From Cellulomonas sp. C5510 (lineage in GTDB: Bacteria > Actinomycetota > Actinomycetes > Actinomycetales > Cellulomonadaceae): DNA of 64,000 nucleotides. The notes below the pieces were generated by a model that was not told the origin of the DNA, did not search any database, and saw only the letters and a list, made by a program, of their open reading frames with translations. Below are positions 18,090 through 27,927 of this stretch, in pieces. The DNA is taken from NCBI RefSeq assembly GCF_019797765.1, contig NZ_CP081862.1, positions 1,240,001-1,304,000 of the forward strand. The letters run 5' to 3'. The position numbers were made by a program, and so were the translations under genes. Positions within the stretch are counted from its first letter, which is position 1; the number at the start of each line of letters is the position of its first letter.

Positions 18090-18668
18090 GTGGAGCGCCC
18101 GACTCACCTCGATCCCCGCTCGCCGCTCGTGCTCGACACCCACGAGCTCGGGCGACGTCCGGGATCGATGCGGCGGGTGCAGCGCACGGTTCCCGCGCCC
18201 GAGGACCTCGGTACCGACGTGATCGGCGTCCCCACCGGGGACGACCTCGAGCTGGATCTGCGGCTCGAGGCCGTCATGGAGGGGGTCCTGGTCTCCGGAA
18301 CCGTGCGTGCCCGCGTGGTCGGGGAGTGCGTCCGCTGCCTGGACGAGGTCGTCGACCATGTCGACGTCCCGGTGCAGGAGCTGTACGTGTATCCCGGTCG
18401 TGCCGAGGTGGCGGCGGAGAACGGTGACGACGAGGAGGACGTGCGCGAGCTGGACGGCGACCTGGCCGACGTCGAGCCCGCGCTGCGGGATGCGCTGGTG
18501 ACTGCGCTACCGTTCCAGCCGTTGTGCCGGGACGACTGCCCGGGTCTGTGCTCCGAGTGCGGAGCGCGCCTGGCGGACGAGCCGGGACACGCGCATGACA
18601 CCATTGACCCTCGGTGGGCGGCCCTCGGCGGCCTGCAGAGCACGCTTGACGAGAAGAGAGAGAGCTAG
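18090..18668 (+). CDS. YceD/DUF177 family protein
   Basis: 192-residue protein of the family regularly encoded before rpmF and linked to ribosome/23S rRNA accumulation. It shows the paired-cysteine block RVVGECVRCLDEV and a C-terminal cluster CRDDCPGLCSECGARL that could bind zinc. An acidic stretch (NGDDEEDVRELDGD) precedes the final cysteine block. Only 2 bases separate it from rpmF. Biochemical role is not established. Confidence 0.9.
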   Translation: MERPTHLDPRSPLVLDTHELGRRPGSMRRVQRTVPAPEDLGTDVIGVPTGDDLELDLRLEAVMEGVLVSGTVRARVVGECVRCLDEVVDHVDVPVQELYVYPGRAEVAAENGDDEEDVRELDGDLADVEPALRDALVTALPFQPLCRDDCPGLCSECGARLADEPGHAHDTIDPRWAALGGLQSTLDEKRES

Positions 18669-18670
18669 CC

Positions 18671-18865
18671 GTGGCTGTTCCGAAGCGCAAGATGTCGCGC
18701 AGCAACACCCGTGCGCGTCGGTCGCAGTGGAAGACCACTGCCACGACGCTCAGCACCTGCCCGCAGTGCAAGTCGGACATGCGCCCGCACCAGGCGTGCC
18801 CGACCTGCGGCGCCTACGCCGGTCGCCGCTACGCCGAGGCGATGCGGACCGAGCACGCCGGCTGA
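18671..18865 (+). CDS. rpmF: 50S ribosomal protein L32
   Basis: 64-residue large-subunit protein with the conserved start AVPKRKMSRSNTRARRSQWK and a zinc ribbon of two CxxC pairs (CPQCKSDMRPHQACPTC). GTG start preceded by a GAGAGAG purine tract. It sits between the DUF177 gene and rnc, as usual. Confidence 0.97.
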   Translation: MAVPKRKMSRSNTRARRSQWKTTATTLSTCPQCKSDMRPHQACPTCGAYAGRRYAEAMRTEHAG

Positions 18866-18925
18866 GCCGACGCGTCTCCCGTCCGCCCGAGCAGCCGACG
18901 CGCCGCCCGGGCGGATGACCGCACC

Positions 18926-19675
18926 ATGAGCACAGCAGCAGCAGAGCTCGCCCAGCAGCTCGGGGTCCACCTGGACCCCGAGCTGCTGGTGCTGGCACTC
19001 ACCCACCGGTCGTTCGCCCACGAGGCGGGCGGCATCCCGACCAACGAGCGCCTGGAGTTCCTGGGGGACACGGTGCTCGGGCTCGTCGTGACGGAGGAGC
19101 TCTACCGGCGGCATCCTGCGCAGTCGGAGGGCGAGCTCGCGAAGATGCGGGCCGCGACCGTCTCCCAGCGGGCGCTGGCCGAGGTCGCGCGCGCGCTCGA
19201 CCTCGGTTCCTACGTCCTGCTCGGCAAGGGCGAGCTCGCGACCGGCGGCCGGGACAAGGACTCGATCCTCTCGGACACGCTGGAGGCCCTGTTCGGCGCC
19301 GTGTACCTGTCGCACGGGCTCGAGGTCTCGCGTGGCGTCGTGATGGGCCTCGTCGGGCCGACGCTCACCGCTGCGGCCGACCTCGGCGCGGGCCTGGACT
19401 GGAAGACGAGCCTCCAGGAGCTCACCGCGACGCTCGGCCTCGGCGCGCCCGCCTACGCGGTCACGAGCGACGGGCCGGATCACGCGCGGACGTTCACGGC
19501 CGAGGCCGTGGTGGCCGGCGTCGTGCGCGGCACCGGGACGGGCACCGCGAAGAAGCTCGCCGAGCAGCGGGCCGCCGCCCTGGCGTACGCCGCCCTCGAA
19601 GCCGGGGCCGAGGCCGGGTCCGAGGCAGGGTCGGGCGCCGTCTCGGCCGGCGCCGACGACCGCACGGCCGGCTGA
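18926..19675 (+). CDS. rnc: Ribonuclease III
   Basis: Double-strand-specific endoribonuclease for rRNA and mRNA processing, 249 residues. The catalytic domain has the signature [20 protein letters not shown] and the second acidic cluster [16 protein letters not shown], which hold the metal-binding Glu/Asp residues. The double-stranded RNA-binding domain begins at [16 protein letters not shown] and ends with [16 protein letters not shown]. The tail is an Ala/Gly/Glu-rich extension of about 25 residues. ATG start; mutM follows after 13 bases. Confidence 0.97.
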   Translation: MSTAAAELAQQLGVHLDPELLVLALTHRSFAHEAGGIPTNERLEFLGDTVLGLVVTEELYRRHPAQSEGELAKMRAATVSQRALAEVARALDLGSYVLLGKGELATGGRDKDSILSDTLEALFGAVYLSHGLEVSRGVVMGLVGPTLTAAADLGAGLDWKTSLQELTATLGLGAPAYAVTSDGPDHARTFTAEAVVAGVVRGTGTGTAKKLAEQRAAALAYAALEAGAEAGSEAGSGAVSAGADDRTAG

Positions 19676-19688
19676 CTCCCCACCTGCC

Positions 19689-20597
19689 GTGCCGGAGCTC
19701 CCCGAGGTCGAGACCGTCCGCGACGGCCTGGAGCGGCACGTCGTCGGGCGCACGGTGCGCGCCGTCGAGGTGCGCCGCCCGTACAGCGTCCGCCGGCACC
19801 TCGCGGGTCCGGGAGACCTCGTGGGCCGGCTCGTGGGGCGCACCCCGGTGGCGGCCGTCCGGCGGGGCAAGTTCCTGTGGCTGCCGCTGGACCGCCCGGC
19901 GGGTCAGCACCCGGACGACGCCCTGCTGGCGCACCTGGGGATGAGCGGGCAGCTCCTGGTGCGCGGGTCAGCGGCCGACGTCGAGTCGGGGGACGCGCAC
20001 CCGCACCTGCGGGTGCGCCTGCTGCTGGAGGACGGCGGCGCGCTGGACTTCGTCGACCAGCGGACGTTCGGCCACGTGTCGGTGGCCGACCTGGTACCCA
20101 CCGCCGACGGCGGTCCGGGCGGCGCCGGTTCGGCGCTGTCGCTGCTGCCCTCCCCGGTCGCGCACATCGGGCGCGACCTGCTGGACCCGGCCCTCGACGC
20201 GGAGGCCGTCGCCCGCGCGGTGCGGCGCCGGCGCACGGAGGTCAAGCGCGCGCTCCTCGACCAGGGGCTCGTGTCCGGCGTGGGCAACATCTACGCCGAC
20301 GAGGGGCTGTGGCGGGCGCGGGTGCACCCCGCCACGCCGACCGCGTCGCTCGACCAGGTCACGGCGCTGCGGGTGCTCGACGGGGCGGCCGCCGTGATGC
20401 GGGACGCGCTCGCGCAGGGCGGCACGAGCTTCGACGCGCTCTACGTGAACGTCAACGGGGCGTCCGGCTACTTCGACCGTTCGCTCGCGGTGTACGGGCA
20501 GCAGGGCCGGCCGTGCCCGCGGTGCGGGGCGCCGGTGGTGCGGGTCGCGTTCGCGAACCGGTCGTCGCACTACTGCCCGGTCTGCCAGGCGCCCTGA
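19689..20597 (+). CDS. mutM: Formamidopyrimidine-DNA glycosylase
   Basis: Bifunctional base-excision enzyme that removes 8-oxoguanine and formamidopyrimidines and cleaves the abasic site. 302 residues. The N-terminus [16 protein letters not shown] provides the catalytic proline and glutamate. The H2TH block is [20 protein letters not shown], and the C-terminal zinc finger [24 protein letters not shown] is complete. GTG start, 13 bases after rnc, so it belongs to the same transcript. Confidence 0.96.
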   Translation: MPELPEVETVRDGLERHVVGRTVRAVEVRRPYSVRRHLAGPGDLVGRLVGRTPVAAVRRGKFLWLPLDRPAGQHPDDALLAHLGMSGQLLVRGSAADVESGDAHPHLRVRLLLEDGGALDFVDQRTFGHVSVADLVPTADGGPGGAGSALSLLPSPVAHIGRDLLDPALDAEAVARAVRRRRTEVKRALLDQGLVSGVGNIYADEGLWRARVHPATPTASLDQVTALRVLDGAAAVMRDALAQGGTSFDALYVNVNGASGYFDRSLAVYGQQGRPCPRCGAPVVRVAFANRSSHYCPVCQAP

Positions 20598-20612
20598 CCC
20601 GGCCGGCGGCCG

Positions 20613-21563
20613 TCAGCGGCGCACGAGGTTGCGCAGCGGCTCGTCCCGGACGAACGCCGCGATGTTGTCGGTGAGCAGGGTGTCCGCGCCGACCGGCCGG
20701 CCGCCGGCGGCGTGCGGCGTGATGAGGATGCGCGGCTCGTCCCACAGCGGCGACGACGCGGGCAGCGGCTCGGTCTCGAACACGTCGAGCGCCGCCCCGG
20801 CGAGGCGCTCCTCCCGGACCGCGGCGAGCAGGGCGTCCTCGTCGAGCGTCGAGCCGCGGCCCACGTTGACCACCCAGGCGTGCCGGGGCAGCCGCCCGAG
20901 CACCCGCGCGTCGAGCACGCGGCGGGTGGCGGGCGTCGACGGCAGGATGCCGATGAGCACGTCCGTGCCGGGCAGCGCCTCGTGCACCTCGGCGGCGGTG
21001 ATCACCGGGTAGCCCGCCCGGGTCCCCGCCGTGGACGCGACGCCGACGACCTGGGCGCCGAGGACGGTCAGCAGCGGCGCCAGCCGGGTCGCGATGGACC
21101 CGAAGCCCCACACGAGCACCCGCGCGCCCGCGAGCGAGCGGAACTCGCCGCCCTCGTGCGGGAGGCGCTGCACGCCGCCGAGGTCCGCCGCCCACCGGTG
21201 CTCGTCCTGCGCCCGCACCAGGTCGGGCAGCCGGCGCGCGACCGCGAGCACGAGGGCGAGCGTGTGCTCGGCCACCGGGCCGTCGTGCAGGCCCCGTCCC
21301 GAGGTCACCCGGACGTGCGGCGCGAAGCCGGCGGACAGCACGGAGTCCGGCCCGGCGGCCAGCGTCTGCACCCAGCGCAGCCGGCCCATGCGGCGGGCCG
21401 CGTCCGCGAGCTGCTCGGTCGGGTTGCCCCACGCCACCAGGGCGTCGGCGTCCAGCAGCGCGTCCGGCAGCGGTTCCCGCACGTCGTACGCGGCGGTGCG
21501 GACCCCGTCCGGGAGCGTGGGGGAGAGCGCGATCGAGGAGGGCAGCAGGACGGTGGTCGTCAT
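20613..21563 (-). CDS. D-isomer-specific 2-hydroxyacid dehydrogenase
   Basis: NAD(P)-dependent dehydrogenase of 316 residues. The Rossmann domain holds VLVWGFGSIATRLAPLL (GxGxxx-type loop). The catalytic set is seen as Arg in NVGRGSTLDEDALL, Glu in LDVFETEPLPASSPLW and His in LITPHAAGG. The family spans phosphoglycerate, hydroxypyruvate and glyoxylate reductases; the short N-terminal domain points to a glyoxylate/hydroxypyruvate-type enzyme rather than SerA (no ACT domain). ATG start at 21563. It converges with mutM and diverges from the response regulator gene. Confidence 0.88.
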   Translation of the reverse strand: MTTTVLLPSSIALSPTLPDGVRTAAYDVREPLPDALLDADALVAWGNPTEQLADAARRMGRLRWVQTLAAGPDSVLSAGFAPHVRVTSGRGLHDGPVAEHTLALVLAVARRLPDLVRAQDEHRWAADLGGVQRLPHEGGEFRSLAGARVLVWGFGSIATRLAPLLTVLGAQVVGVASTAGTRAGYPVITAAEVHEALPGTDVLIGILPSTPATRRVLDARVLGRLPRHAWVVNVGRGSTLDEDALLAAVREERLAGAALDVFETEPLPASSPLWDEPRILITPHAAGGRPVGADTLLTDNIAAFVRDEPLRNLVRR

Positions 21564-21656
21564 GCGGGCAGGTTCCCGTACCGGACGGGCGCACGCCAGG
21601 CGACGCACCGGCGGGCCGTCGGAGCGCCGGTGCCGGACCACGCGCCCCCGTGTCGT

Positions 21657-21662
21657 TACGAT
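21657..21662 (+). promoter_or_regulatory. -10 element (TACGAT) of the DevR-like regulator gene
   Basis: TACGAT ends 6 bases before the GTG at 21669, indicating a leaderless message. Confidence 0.55.
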
Positions 21663-21668
21663 GCCCTC

Positions 21669-22352
21669 GTGTCCGCCACGAACAGCGCAGTCCCGCCGGC
21701 CCGCACCGGTCCGATCTCGGTCATGATCGTCGACGACCACGAGGTGGTCCGGCGCGGCATCGCCGAGGTCGTCGAGCGAGCCGACGGCATGAAGGTCGTC
21801 GCCGAGGCAGGGTCGGTCGCCGACGGCGTCCGGCGCGCGGGCCTCGTGCACCCCGATGTGCTGCTGGTCGACCTCCAGCTCCCCGACGGTACGGGGATCG
21901 ACCTCATGACCCAGGTCAAGGTCACCCTGCCGACCGCCCGGGCGATCGTGCTGACGTCGTTCGACGACGACGACGCGCTGGCCGCCGCACTGGACGCCGG
22001 GGCCGCCGCCTACCTGCTCAAGAGCGTGCGCGGAGCCGAGATCACGGACGTCATCCGCGCCGTCGCGGCGGGCCGCACGCTGCTGGACGAGCGCACGGTG
22101 ACCCGCCGCCGGGCCGGCCACGAGGACCCCACCGAGAACCTCACGCCGAGCGAGCTGAAGGTGCTCGACCTCATCGGCGACGGCCTGTCGAACCGGGAGA
22201 TCGCCGAGCGCCTGGGCGTCGCCGAGAAGACGGTGAAGAACCACATCACGTCGCTGCTCGCCAAGATGGGCCTGCAGCGTCGCACGCAGGTCGCGGCCTG
22301 GGTGGCCGCGCGGCGTCACAGCGGGTGGCGCGCGGAGACCGGCCACTCCTGA
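21669..22352 (+). CDS. NarL/FixJ-family response regulator, DevR (DosR)-like
   Basis: 227 residues. Receiver domain with the acidic pair in VDDHEVVRRG (from residue 22), phosphoacceptor Asp68 in LLVDLQLPDG and the switch Lys in YLLKSVRG. The LuxR-type DNA-binding domain (LTPSELKVLDLIGDGLSNREIAERL) ends in VAEKTVKNHITSLLAKMGLQRRTQVA, closely resembling mycobacterial DevR. Its probable kinase is the convergent GAF kinase that ends 6 bases away. DevR-type regulators control hypoxia and respiration genes, and the cyd operon next door would be a natural target (inference). Confidence 0.9.
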   Translation: MSATNSAVPPARTGPISVMIVDDHEVVRRGIAEVVERADGMKVVAEAGSVADGVRRAGLVHPDVLLVDLQLPDGTGIDLMTQVKVTLPTARAIVLTSFDDDDALAAALDAGAAAYLLKSVRGAEITDVIRAVAAGRTLLDERTVTRRRAGHEDPTENLTPSELKVLDLIGDGLSNREIAERLGVAEKTVKNHITSLLAKMGLQRRTQVAAWVAARRHSGWRAETGHS

Positions 22353-22358
22353 GCCGGC

Positions 22359-24149
22359 TCAGCCGAGCGGGACCTCCCACGACAGCAGCGTCCCCGTCCC
22401 CCCGGGCGCGACGCCGAGCGAGAAGGTCCCGCCGTGCTGCCGCGCGCGGGCGGCGAGGTTGCCGGTGCCGGACCGGCGGTCCCGCGTCGCCGGCAGACCC
22501 GCGCCGTCGTCCTCCACCTCCACGCGCACCGCGCCCGTCGGGCCCGCGCCGCGCACCCCGATGCGCACGCTGACCGAGGACGCGTGGGCGTGCCGGGCGG
22601 CGTTCGCGAGACCCTCGCGGACCACCGCGACGACGTCGTCCGTCCGGTCGGGACCGATGCGCTCGTCCACGAGGTCCGCGACGATGTAGTCGCCGTCCGG
22701 CACGGCCTCGCCGTCGAGGAGCACCACCAGCGAGGGCGCGAACCCCAGGCCCGTGCGCGCGAGCGACGCCTCGCGCCGCAGCCGCTCGACGATGCCGGTC
22801 GCGGCGTCCGGGTCCCGCAGGGCGTACACGATCTGGCGGATCTGCCGCACGGAGGCGTCGACGTTGTCGAGGGCCTCCTCGACGATGCTCGTGAGCTCCG
22901 ACGGGTCGACGCCGCGGGAGGACCGCCGCCGGACGGTCTCGAGCTGCATGCCCGTGGCGAAGAGCTGCTGGATCGCGAGGTCGTGCAGGTCCCGGGCGAT
23001 GCGCTCCCGCTCGTCCAGCAGCGCGGCCTGGTCCTGGGCGTGGCGCGCCTCCGCGAGCACGAACGCCAGGGCGGCCTGCGACGCGAACGACTCGGCCGTG
23101 GCGAGGTCGTTCGCGTCGAACGCGGGCGAGCCGATGCGCCGCAGCAGGATGAGCACGCCCACGCCGCGCCCGGAGGTCTGGAGCGGGGCGAACAGGGCGG
23201 AGCCGAAGGACCGCATCGCGGGCACCGTGATGCGCCGCGACTTGGCCAGCGAGTCGATGACGAGCCCGGTGCCCTCCTGCATGACGGACCACGTCGGCCC
23301 GCCGGGTGTGAGCTGGGCACCGACCAGCGTGTCCGCGTTGTGGCCGTCCGCCAGCTCGATGAGCAGCTCGCCGCCCACGCCCGGCAGCGCCAGCGCGGCG
23401 GCGTCCGCGTCGGCGACGTCCCGCGCGGTCGCGGCGATGTGGGCCAGCGCCTCCTCCTCGTCCGCGCCGGACAGCAGCATCGTCGTGATGTCCTGGCCGG
23501 CGCGCAGCCAGTGCTCGCGGCGGGCCGCGTCCGAGTAGAGCTGGGCGTTGGCGACGGCCACACCCGCGGTCGCGGCGAGCGCGATCACGGTGGTGGCGTC
23601 CTTGTCGGTGAACCCGCCGTCCTTCTCGGAGAGGTACAGGTAGCCGTAGACCTGGTCCCGCACACGGACGGACGCGCCGAGGAACGAGCCCATCGGCGGG
23701 TGGCCGGCGGGCCACCCGCGGAACGCCGGGTGCTGGGTGAGGTCGTCGAGCCTGAGCACGCCCTGCGCCGGGATCCGGCCCAGCACGCCCTGCGCGTGCG
23801 GCGGGTGCCCCATGAGCGCGGCGGTCGCGGCGGGGACGCCGGTCTGGACGAACGTGGTCGACTCGCCGCGGGAGTCCAGCACGTTGATCGCGCCGTAGCG
23901 GGCGCCCGTCAGCTCCACGGACACCCGCACGAACCGCTCCAGCACGCCGGGGAGCTCCAGACCGGAGGCCACCGACAGGACCGCGTCGAGCAGGTCGGCG
24001 AGCTCGTCGCCGGTCTCGGCGGCGGTGCCGAGCTCCAGGTGGGAGCGGCCGCCGGGCTCGCGGACGTGGATCGTGGTCGTCACGCCCGGGCCGGTCTCGG
24101 GCGCACCGGCACCGGGGGTGGTGTCCGGTGCCGTCAGGTGGTCCGCCAT
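22359..24149 (-). CDS. GAF-domain sensor histidine kinase, DevS/DosT-like
   Basis: 596 residues without membrane segments. Two GAF domains (about 35-190 and 210-360) precede a HisKA_3 dimerisation domain with the phosphoacceptor His in RERIARDLHDLAIQQLF, and an HATPase domain (VREGLANAARHAHAS; VEDDGAGLP; GTGNLAARARQHGG). GAF-A keeps the GHPPMGSFLGASVRVRDQV block found in the haem-binding GAF of mycobacterial DevS/DosT; haem binding here is only inferred. The start overlaps the end of cydC by 16 bases, so it is the last gene of the cyd operon. It converges with the DevR-like gene. Confidence 0.9.
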   Translation of the reverse strand: MADHLTAPDTTPGAGAPETGPGVTTTIHVREPGGRSHLELGTAAETGDELADLLDAVLSVASGLELPGVLERFVRVSVELTGARYGAINVLDSRGESTTFVQTGVPAATAALMGHPPHAQGVLGRIPAQGVLRLDDLTQHPAFRGWPAGHPPMGSFLGASVRVRDQVYGYLYLSEKDGGFTDKDATTVIALAATAGVAVANAQLYSDAARREHWLRAGQDITTMLLSGADEEEALAHIAATARDVADADAAALALPGVGGELLIELADGHNADTLVGAQLTPGGPTWSVMQEGTGLVIDSLAKSRRITVPAMRSFGSALFAPLQTSGRGVGVLILLRRIGSPAFDANDLATAESFASQAALAFVLAEARHAQDQAALLDERERIARDLHDLAIQQLFATGMQLETVRRRSSRGVDPSELTSIVEEALDNVDASVRQIRQIVYALRDPDAATGIVERLRREASLARTGLGFAPSLVVLLDGEAVPDGDYIVADLVDERIGPDRTDDVVAVVREGLANAARHAHASSVSVRIGVRGAGPTGAVRVEVEDDGAGLPATRDRRSGTGNLAARARQHGGTFSLGVAPGGTGTLLSWEVPLG

Positions 24150-26155
24150 GTCTGTGCCCCACTGTCGTGCTGCTCGGTCGCGTGGGCCACACGGTAGTGG
24201 GCGTCGGTGTCCAGCAGGTACGCGTGCGTCCCGCGCGCCGCGACCCGACCCTCGCGGAGGACGACGACCTCGTCCGCCGCGCCGAGGGGGGCGAGCCGGT
24301 GCGTGACGAGCAGCACGCCCCGGGCGCTGCCGGCCGTGCGCGGCGTGCCGAGCAGGTCGCGGACGAGCCGGTCCGCGGTCACGGGGTCGAGGTGCTCCGC
24401 GGGCTCGTCGACGAGCAGCAGGGGGGCCGTCGCCAGCAGGGACCGGGCCAGCAGGAGCCGCCGCCTCTCGCCGCCGGACACGCTGCGCGCGTCCGGGCCG
24501 AGCGCGGTGTCGACGCCGTCCGGCAGGCCCGCGAGCCAGTCCCCGAGCCCGGACCGCTCCAGCGCCGCCTCGGCGTCCTGCGCGGTCGCGTCCCCACGGG
24601 CGACCCGCAGGTTCTCCAGCACGGTGGTCTCGAAGACGTGGGCGTCCTCGGTGGTGAGCGCCAACCGCGCGAGGCGCAGGGCCGGGTCGACGGCGGCCAG
24701 CGGCACCCCGTCGAGCAGGAGCTCCCCGCCGCGGATCGGCAGCATCCCGGCGAGCGTCAGCAGCAGCGTCGTCTTGCCCACACCGGACGGCCCGACGACG
24801 GCGACGCTGCGCCCGGGGGAGAGGTCGAGGTCCAGCCCGGTCACCACCGGCTCCCGCCCGGGCCAGCCGACCGCGAGGCCGCGCGCGGTGAGGTGGGGAC
24901 CGCCGGGCACCGCGGGCGTGGGTGCCACGGTCGCCGGGGTGGACGTGCCCGGCGCGCCCGCAGGGGCGGCCCCTGGAGCGGACGAGCCGGCCGGCGACGC
25001 GGGGCGGGGGAGCGTCGCCGCCGCTCCTGGAGCGGTCCCCGCGCCGGCAGCGGGCTCCGGCCCCGCCGCGTCGTCCAGCAGCGCGACGAGCCGCTGCGCG
25101 GCCGCCCGCGAGCGGTGCACCTGGATGGCGGCGGCCGGGAGCACGCTCGTCGCCTCGAACGCCGCGAGCGGCGTGAGGACGACCACCGCGAGCTCCACCG
25201 GGGCGAGCGTCCCCGCGGTCACGGCCGGCACGCCGACCAGCAGGGCGGCGACCACGGCGAGACCGACAGCCAGCGTCCCGAGGGCGGCGGCGACCGCCGC
25301 GGGACCGGCGCCGGAGTCCGTGGCCGCCGCGAGGTCGGCGTCGGCGGACCGGAGCCGGGACAGCTCGGCGCCTGTGCGGCCCTGGACCGCGAGGGGCCCC
25401 GCGTCCTCGAGCAGGCCCAGGGCCGTGGCGGCCATCTCGGCGCGGGCGGCGGCGGCGCGCAGCTCGGTGGTCCGGGCGGCGCGCTGCGCGAGCCAGGGAG
25501 CGACGACGCCCGCGAGGAGCAGGCACACGGCGAGCGTGAGGCCGGCGGCCGGCAGGAGCAGCGCCATCGCGACGACCGTCCCGAGGCCCAGGACCGCGGC
25601 GACGGCGGCGGGCAGCAGCCCCCGGACGACCACGTCGCCCACGGCGTCGACGTCCGCGCCCACCCGGGCGAGCAGGTCACCGCGGCGCAGCCCCAGGGTG
25701 GCCTCCGCGCGTCCCTCCGCGAGGCGGCGGTAGAGCGTCGTCCGCAGGCGGCTCATGCCGCGCAGGGCGACGTCGTGCGACACGAGCCGCTCGAGGTAGC
25801 GGAACAGCCCGCGGCCGATGCCGAACGCCCGCACGGCGACCGTGGCGACCGAGAGCTCGAGCACCGGCGGCATCTGGGCGGCCCGCGTGATGAGCCAGGC
25901 GGACACCGCGGCGAGAGCGACCGCCGACCCGAGCGCCGCCACGCCGAGCAGCACGGCCAGGGCGGCGCGCCGGGGGTTCACGTCGAGCAGCCGGACGGCG
26001 CGCCACAGCGGGTCCACGGCGAGGCGCTGCCGGAGCCCGTCCCCGTGGCCGGGGCCGCCGCCCTCGACCCCGGGGGCCGGGGGGCGTGCGACCGCCCGGT
26101 CCCGGGACGGGCGGAGGTGCGTCGCGGGACCCGGCGACGACGGCGAGGTGCTCAT
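24134..26155 (-). CDS. cydC: Cysteine/glutathione ABC exporter subunit CydC
   Basis: Half of the heterodimeric exporter needed to assemble cytochrome bd. 673 residues, longer than usual because of a 60-residue N-terminal tail and an Ala/Gly/Pro-rich linker (about 385-440). Six membrane helices span roughly 65-345. The ATPase domain shows VVGPSGVGKTTLLLTLAG, VSGGERRRLLLARSLL and LLLVDEPAEHLD. It begins 4 bases inside the end of cydD, and the downstream kinase gene starts inside its own 3' end. Confidence 0.93.
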   Translation of the reverse strand: MSTSPSSPGPATHLRPSRDRAVARPPAPGVEGGGPGHGDGLRQRLAVDPLWRAVRLLDVNPRRAALAVLLGVAALGSAVALAAVSAWLITRAAQMPPVLELSVATVAVRAFGIGRGLFRYLERLVSHDVALRGMSRLRTTLYRRLAEGRAEATLGLRRGDLLARVGADVDAVGDVVVRGLLPAAVAAVLGLGTVVAMALLLPAAGLTLAVCLLLAGVVAPWLAQRAARTTELRAAAARAEMAATALGLLEDAGPLAVQGRTGAELSRLRSADADLAAATDSGAGPAAVAAALGTLAVGLAVVAALLVGVPAVTAGTLAPVELAVVVLTPLAAFEATSVLPAAAIQVHRSRAAAQRLVALLDDAAGPEPAAGAGTAPGAAATLPRPASPAGSSAPGAAPAGAPGTSTPATVAPTPAVPGGPHLTARGLAVGWPGREPVVTGLDLDLSPGRSVAVVGPSGVGKTTLLLTLAGMLPIRGGELLLDGVPLAAVDPALRLARLALTTEDAHVFETTVLENLRVARGDATAQDAEAALERSGLGDWLAGLPDGVDTALGPDARSVSGGERRRLLLARSLLATAPLLLVDEPAEHLDPVTADRLVRDLLGTPRTAGSARGVLLVTHRLAPLGAADEVVVLREGRVAARGTHAYLLDTDAHYRVAHATEQHDSGAQTWRTT

Positions 26156-27912
26156 CGCACGCCCTCGGCGCCCGCCGGACCGACGCTGCCCGCGACGCCG
26201 GCGGCGAGCGCGCGGACGTCGTCACGGCCGCCCGTGGTGAGCGGCGCGGACCGCACCGTCACGACCTCGTCGGCCAGCGCGACGAGCGACGGCCGGTGCG
26301 CGACCAGCACCACCGTCCGGCCCTCCGCCCGCAGGGCGCGGACCGTGTCGAGGACCACCTGCTCGCCCGCGGCGTCGAGGTGTGCCGTCGGCTCGTCCAG
26401 CACGACGAGCGGCGCCTCGGACAGCAGCGCCCGGGTGAGCGCCACCCGCTGCCGCTGCCCGACGGAGAGCCCCGCCCCGCCGCGCCCGAGGTCCGTGCGC
26501 CACCGGTGCGGCAGGCCCGCGACGACGGCGTCGAGCCCCGTGAGCGCGGCGGCCCGGTCGCGGTCGGCCCGGGCGGCCGGCGTGAGCTCGGCGTCCTCGG
26601 TGCCCGCGACGAGTCGGCTCACCGAGCCGGGCTCCAGGACGGGCCGCTGGGGGAGCCACGCGACCTGCCGCCAGTACGTCTGCGGGTCGAGGTCCGCGAG
26701 CGGCGTCGCGCGTCCGTCGTCGGCGACCACCTCGACGGTGCCCTCGTCGGGCCGCAGGAGGCCGAGCAGCAGGTCCACGGTCGTCGACTTCCCGGCGCCG
26801 CTCGGGCCCGTCACGGCGACGGTGCGGCCCGGGCCGACGGTCAGGTCCAGCCCGGCGGGCGCGAGCAGGTCGCGCCCGGGGGCCCGCACGCTCACGCCCC
26901 GGAGCCGGACCGTGGCGGTGCGCAGGTCCGGTGCGGGCTCCTCCCCGCCCTCGGGGACCGGCGTCTCGAGCACCGCGAACACCTGGTCGGCGGCGGCGAC
27001 GCCGTCCGTGGACGCGTGGAACTGCGCCCCGACCTGCCGCAGCGGCAGGTAGACCTCGGGTGCCAGGACCAGGACGGCGAGGCCGGTCTCGAGGTCGAGC
27101 TGGCCGTAGACGAGCCGCAGCCCGATGCCCACGGCGATCAGCGCGACGGACAGGGTGGTGAGCAGCTCCAGCACCATGCCGGACAGGAACGCGATCCGCA
27201 GCGTGCCCATCGTGGCGCGGCGGTGCGCGTCGCCGAGCGCCTGCACGCGGGCCGCCGGGCCGCGCTCGCGCCCGAACGCCCGCAGCGTGGTCAGACCCGC
27301 GACCAGGTCGAGCACCTGCGAGCCCAGCCGCTGCATCACGCGCAGGCCCCGGGCGGAGCGCCCCTGGGTGAGCTGCCCGATCAGCACCATGAACACGGGG
27401 ACGAGCGGGAGCGTGCCGGCGGCGATCGCGGCGGACACCCAGTCGAGCCCGAGGATCACCACCAGCGTCGCCGGGGTGACGGTCGCGGAGAGGACGAGCT
27501 GGGGGAGGTACCGCACGAAGTACGGCTCGAGGGCCTCGAGCCCGCGGGTCGCGAGGGTGACGACGCGCGCGCCCTCACCCTCCGCGAGCCACCGCGGTCC
27601 GAGCTCGGCGGCCCGGGCGACGACCTGCTCGCGCAGCTCCGCGACCGCCCGCGTGGCCGCGCGGTGGGCGTAGCGCTCCTGCACGGCCGTGACGACCGTG
27701 CGCGCCGCGACGACGGCCGCCAGCCACCCGACCCGCGGGAGCAGGTCGGGCAGGCCGGCGCCGTCGTGCGCGGCGGCCGCGAGCACCTGCGCCAGCAGCA
27801 CCGCCTGGGCGATGACGAGCCCGGCCGTGACGATCCCGAGGGAGGCCGTCAGGGCCAGGTACCCCCGGGCGGCACGGGCGTGGCGGAGCAGGCGCGGGTC
27901 GAGCGGCTTCAC
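26152..27912 (-). CDS. cydD: Cysteine/glutathione ABC exporter subunit CydD
   Basis: Partner of CydC, 586 residues. The N-terminal ABC membrane domain (about 15-325) is followed by an ATPase domain with VTGPSGAGKSTTVDLLLG, LSVGQRQRVALTRALL and LVVLDEPTAHLD. The family signature GEGARVVTLATRGLEALEPYFVRYLPQL is present in the membrane domain. ATG start 15 bases after cydB. Exports thiols to the periplasmic side for cytochrome bd maturation in E. coli; in actinobacteria the thiol is not known. Confidence 0.94.
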   Translation of the reverse strand: MKPLDPRLLRHARAARGYLALTASLGIVTAGLVIAQAVLLAQVLAAAAHDGAGLPDLLPRVGWLAAVVAARTVVTAVQERYAHRAATRAVAELREQVVARAAELGPRWLAEGEGARVVTLATRGLEALEPYFVRYLPQLVLSATVTPATLVVILGLDWVSAAIAAGTLPLVPVFMVLIGQLTQGRSARGLRVMQRLGSQVLDLVAGLTTLRAFGRERGPAARVQALGDAHRRATMGTLRIAFLSGMVLELLTTLSVALIAVGIGLRLVYGQLDLETGLAVLVLAPEVYLPLRQVGAQFHASTDGVAAADQVFAVLETPVPEGGEEPAPDLRTATVRLRGVSVRAPGRDLLAPAGLDLTVGPGRTVAVTGPSGAGKSTTVDLLLGLLRPDEGTVEVVADDGRATPLADLDPQTYWRQVAWLPQRPVLEPGSVSRLVAGTEDAELTPAARADRDRAAALTGLDAVVAGLPHRWRTDLGRGGAGLSVGQRQRVALTRALLSEAPLVVLDEPTAHLDAAGEQVVLDTVRALRAEGRTVVLVAHRPSLVALADEVVTVRSAPLTTGGRDDVRALAAGVAGSVGPAGAEGVR

Positions 27913-27927
27913 GCGGCTGAGCGGTCC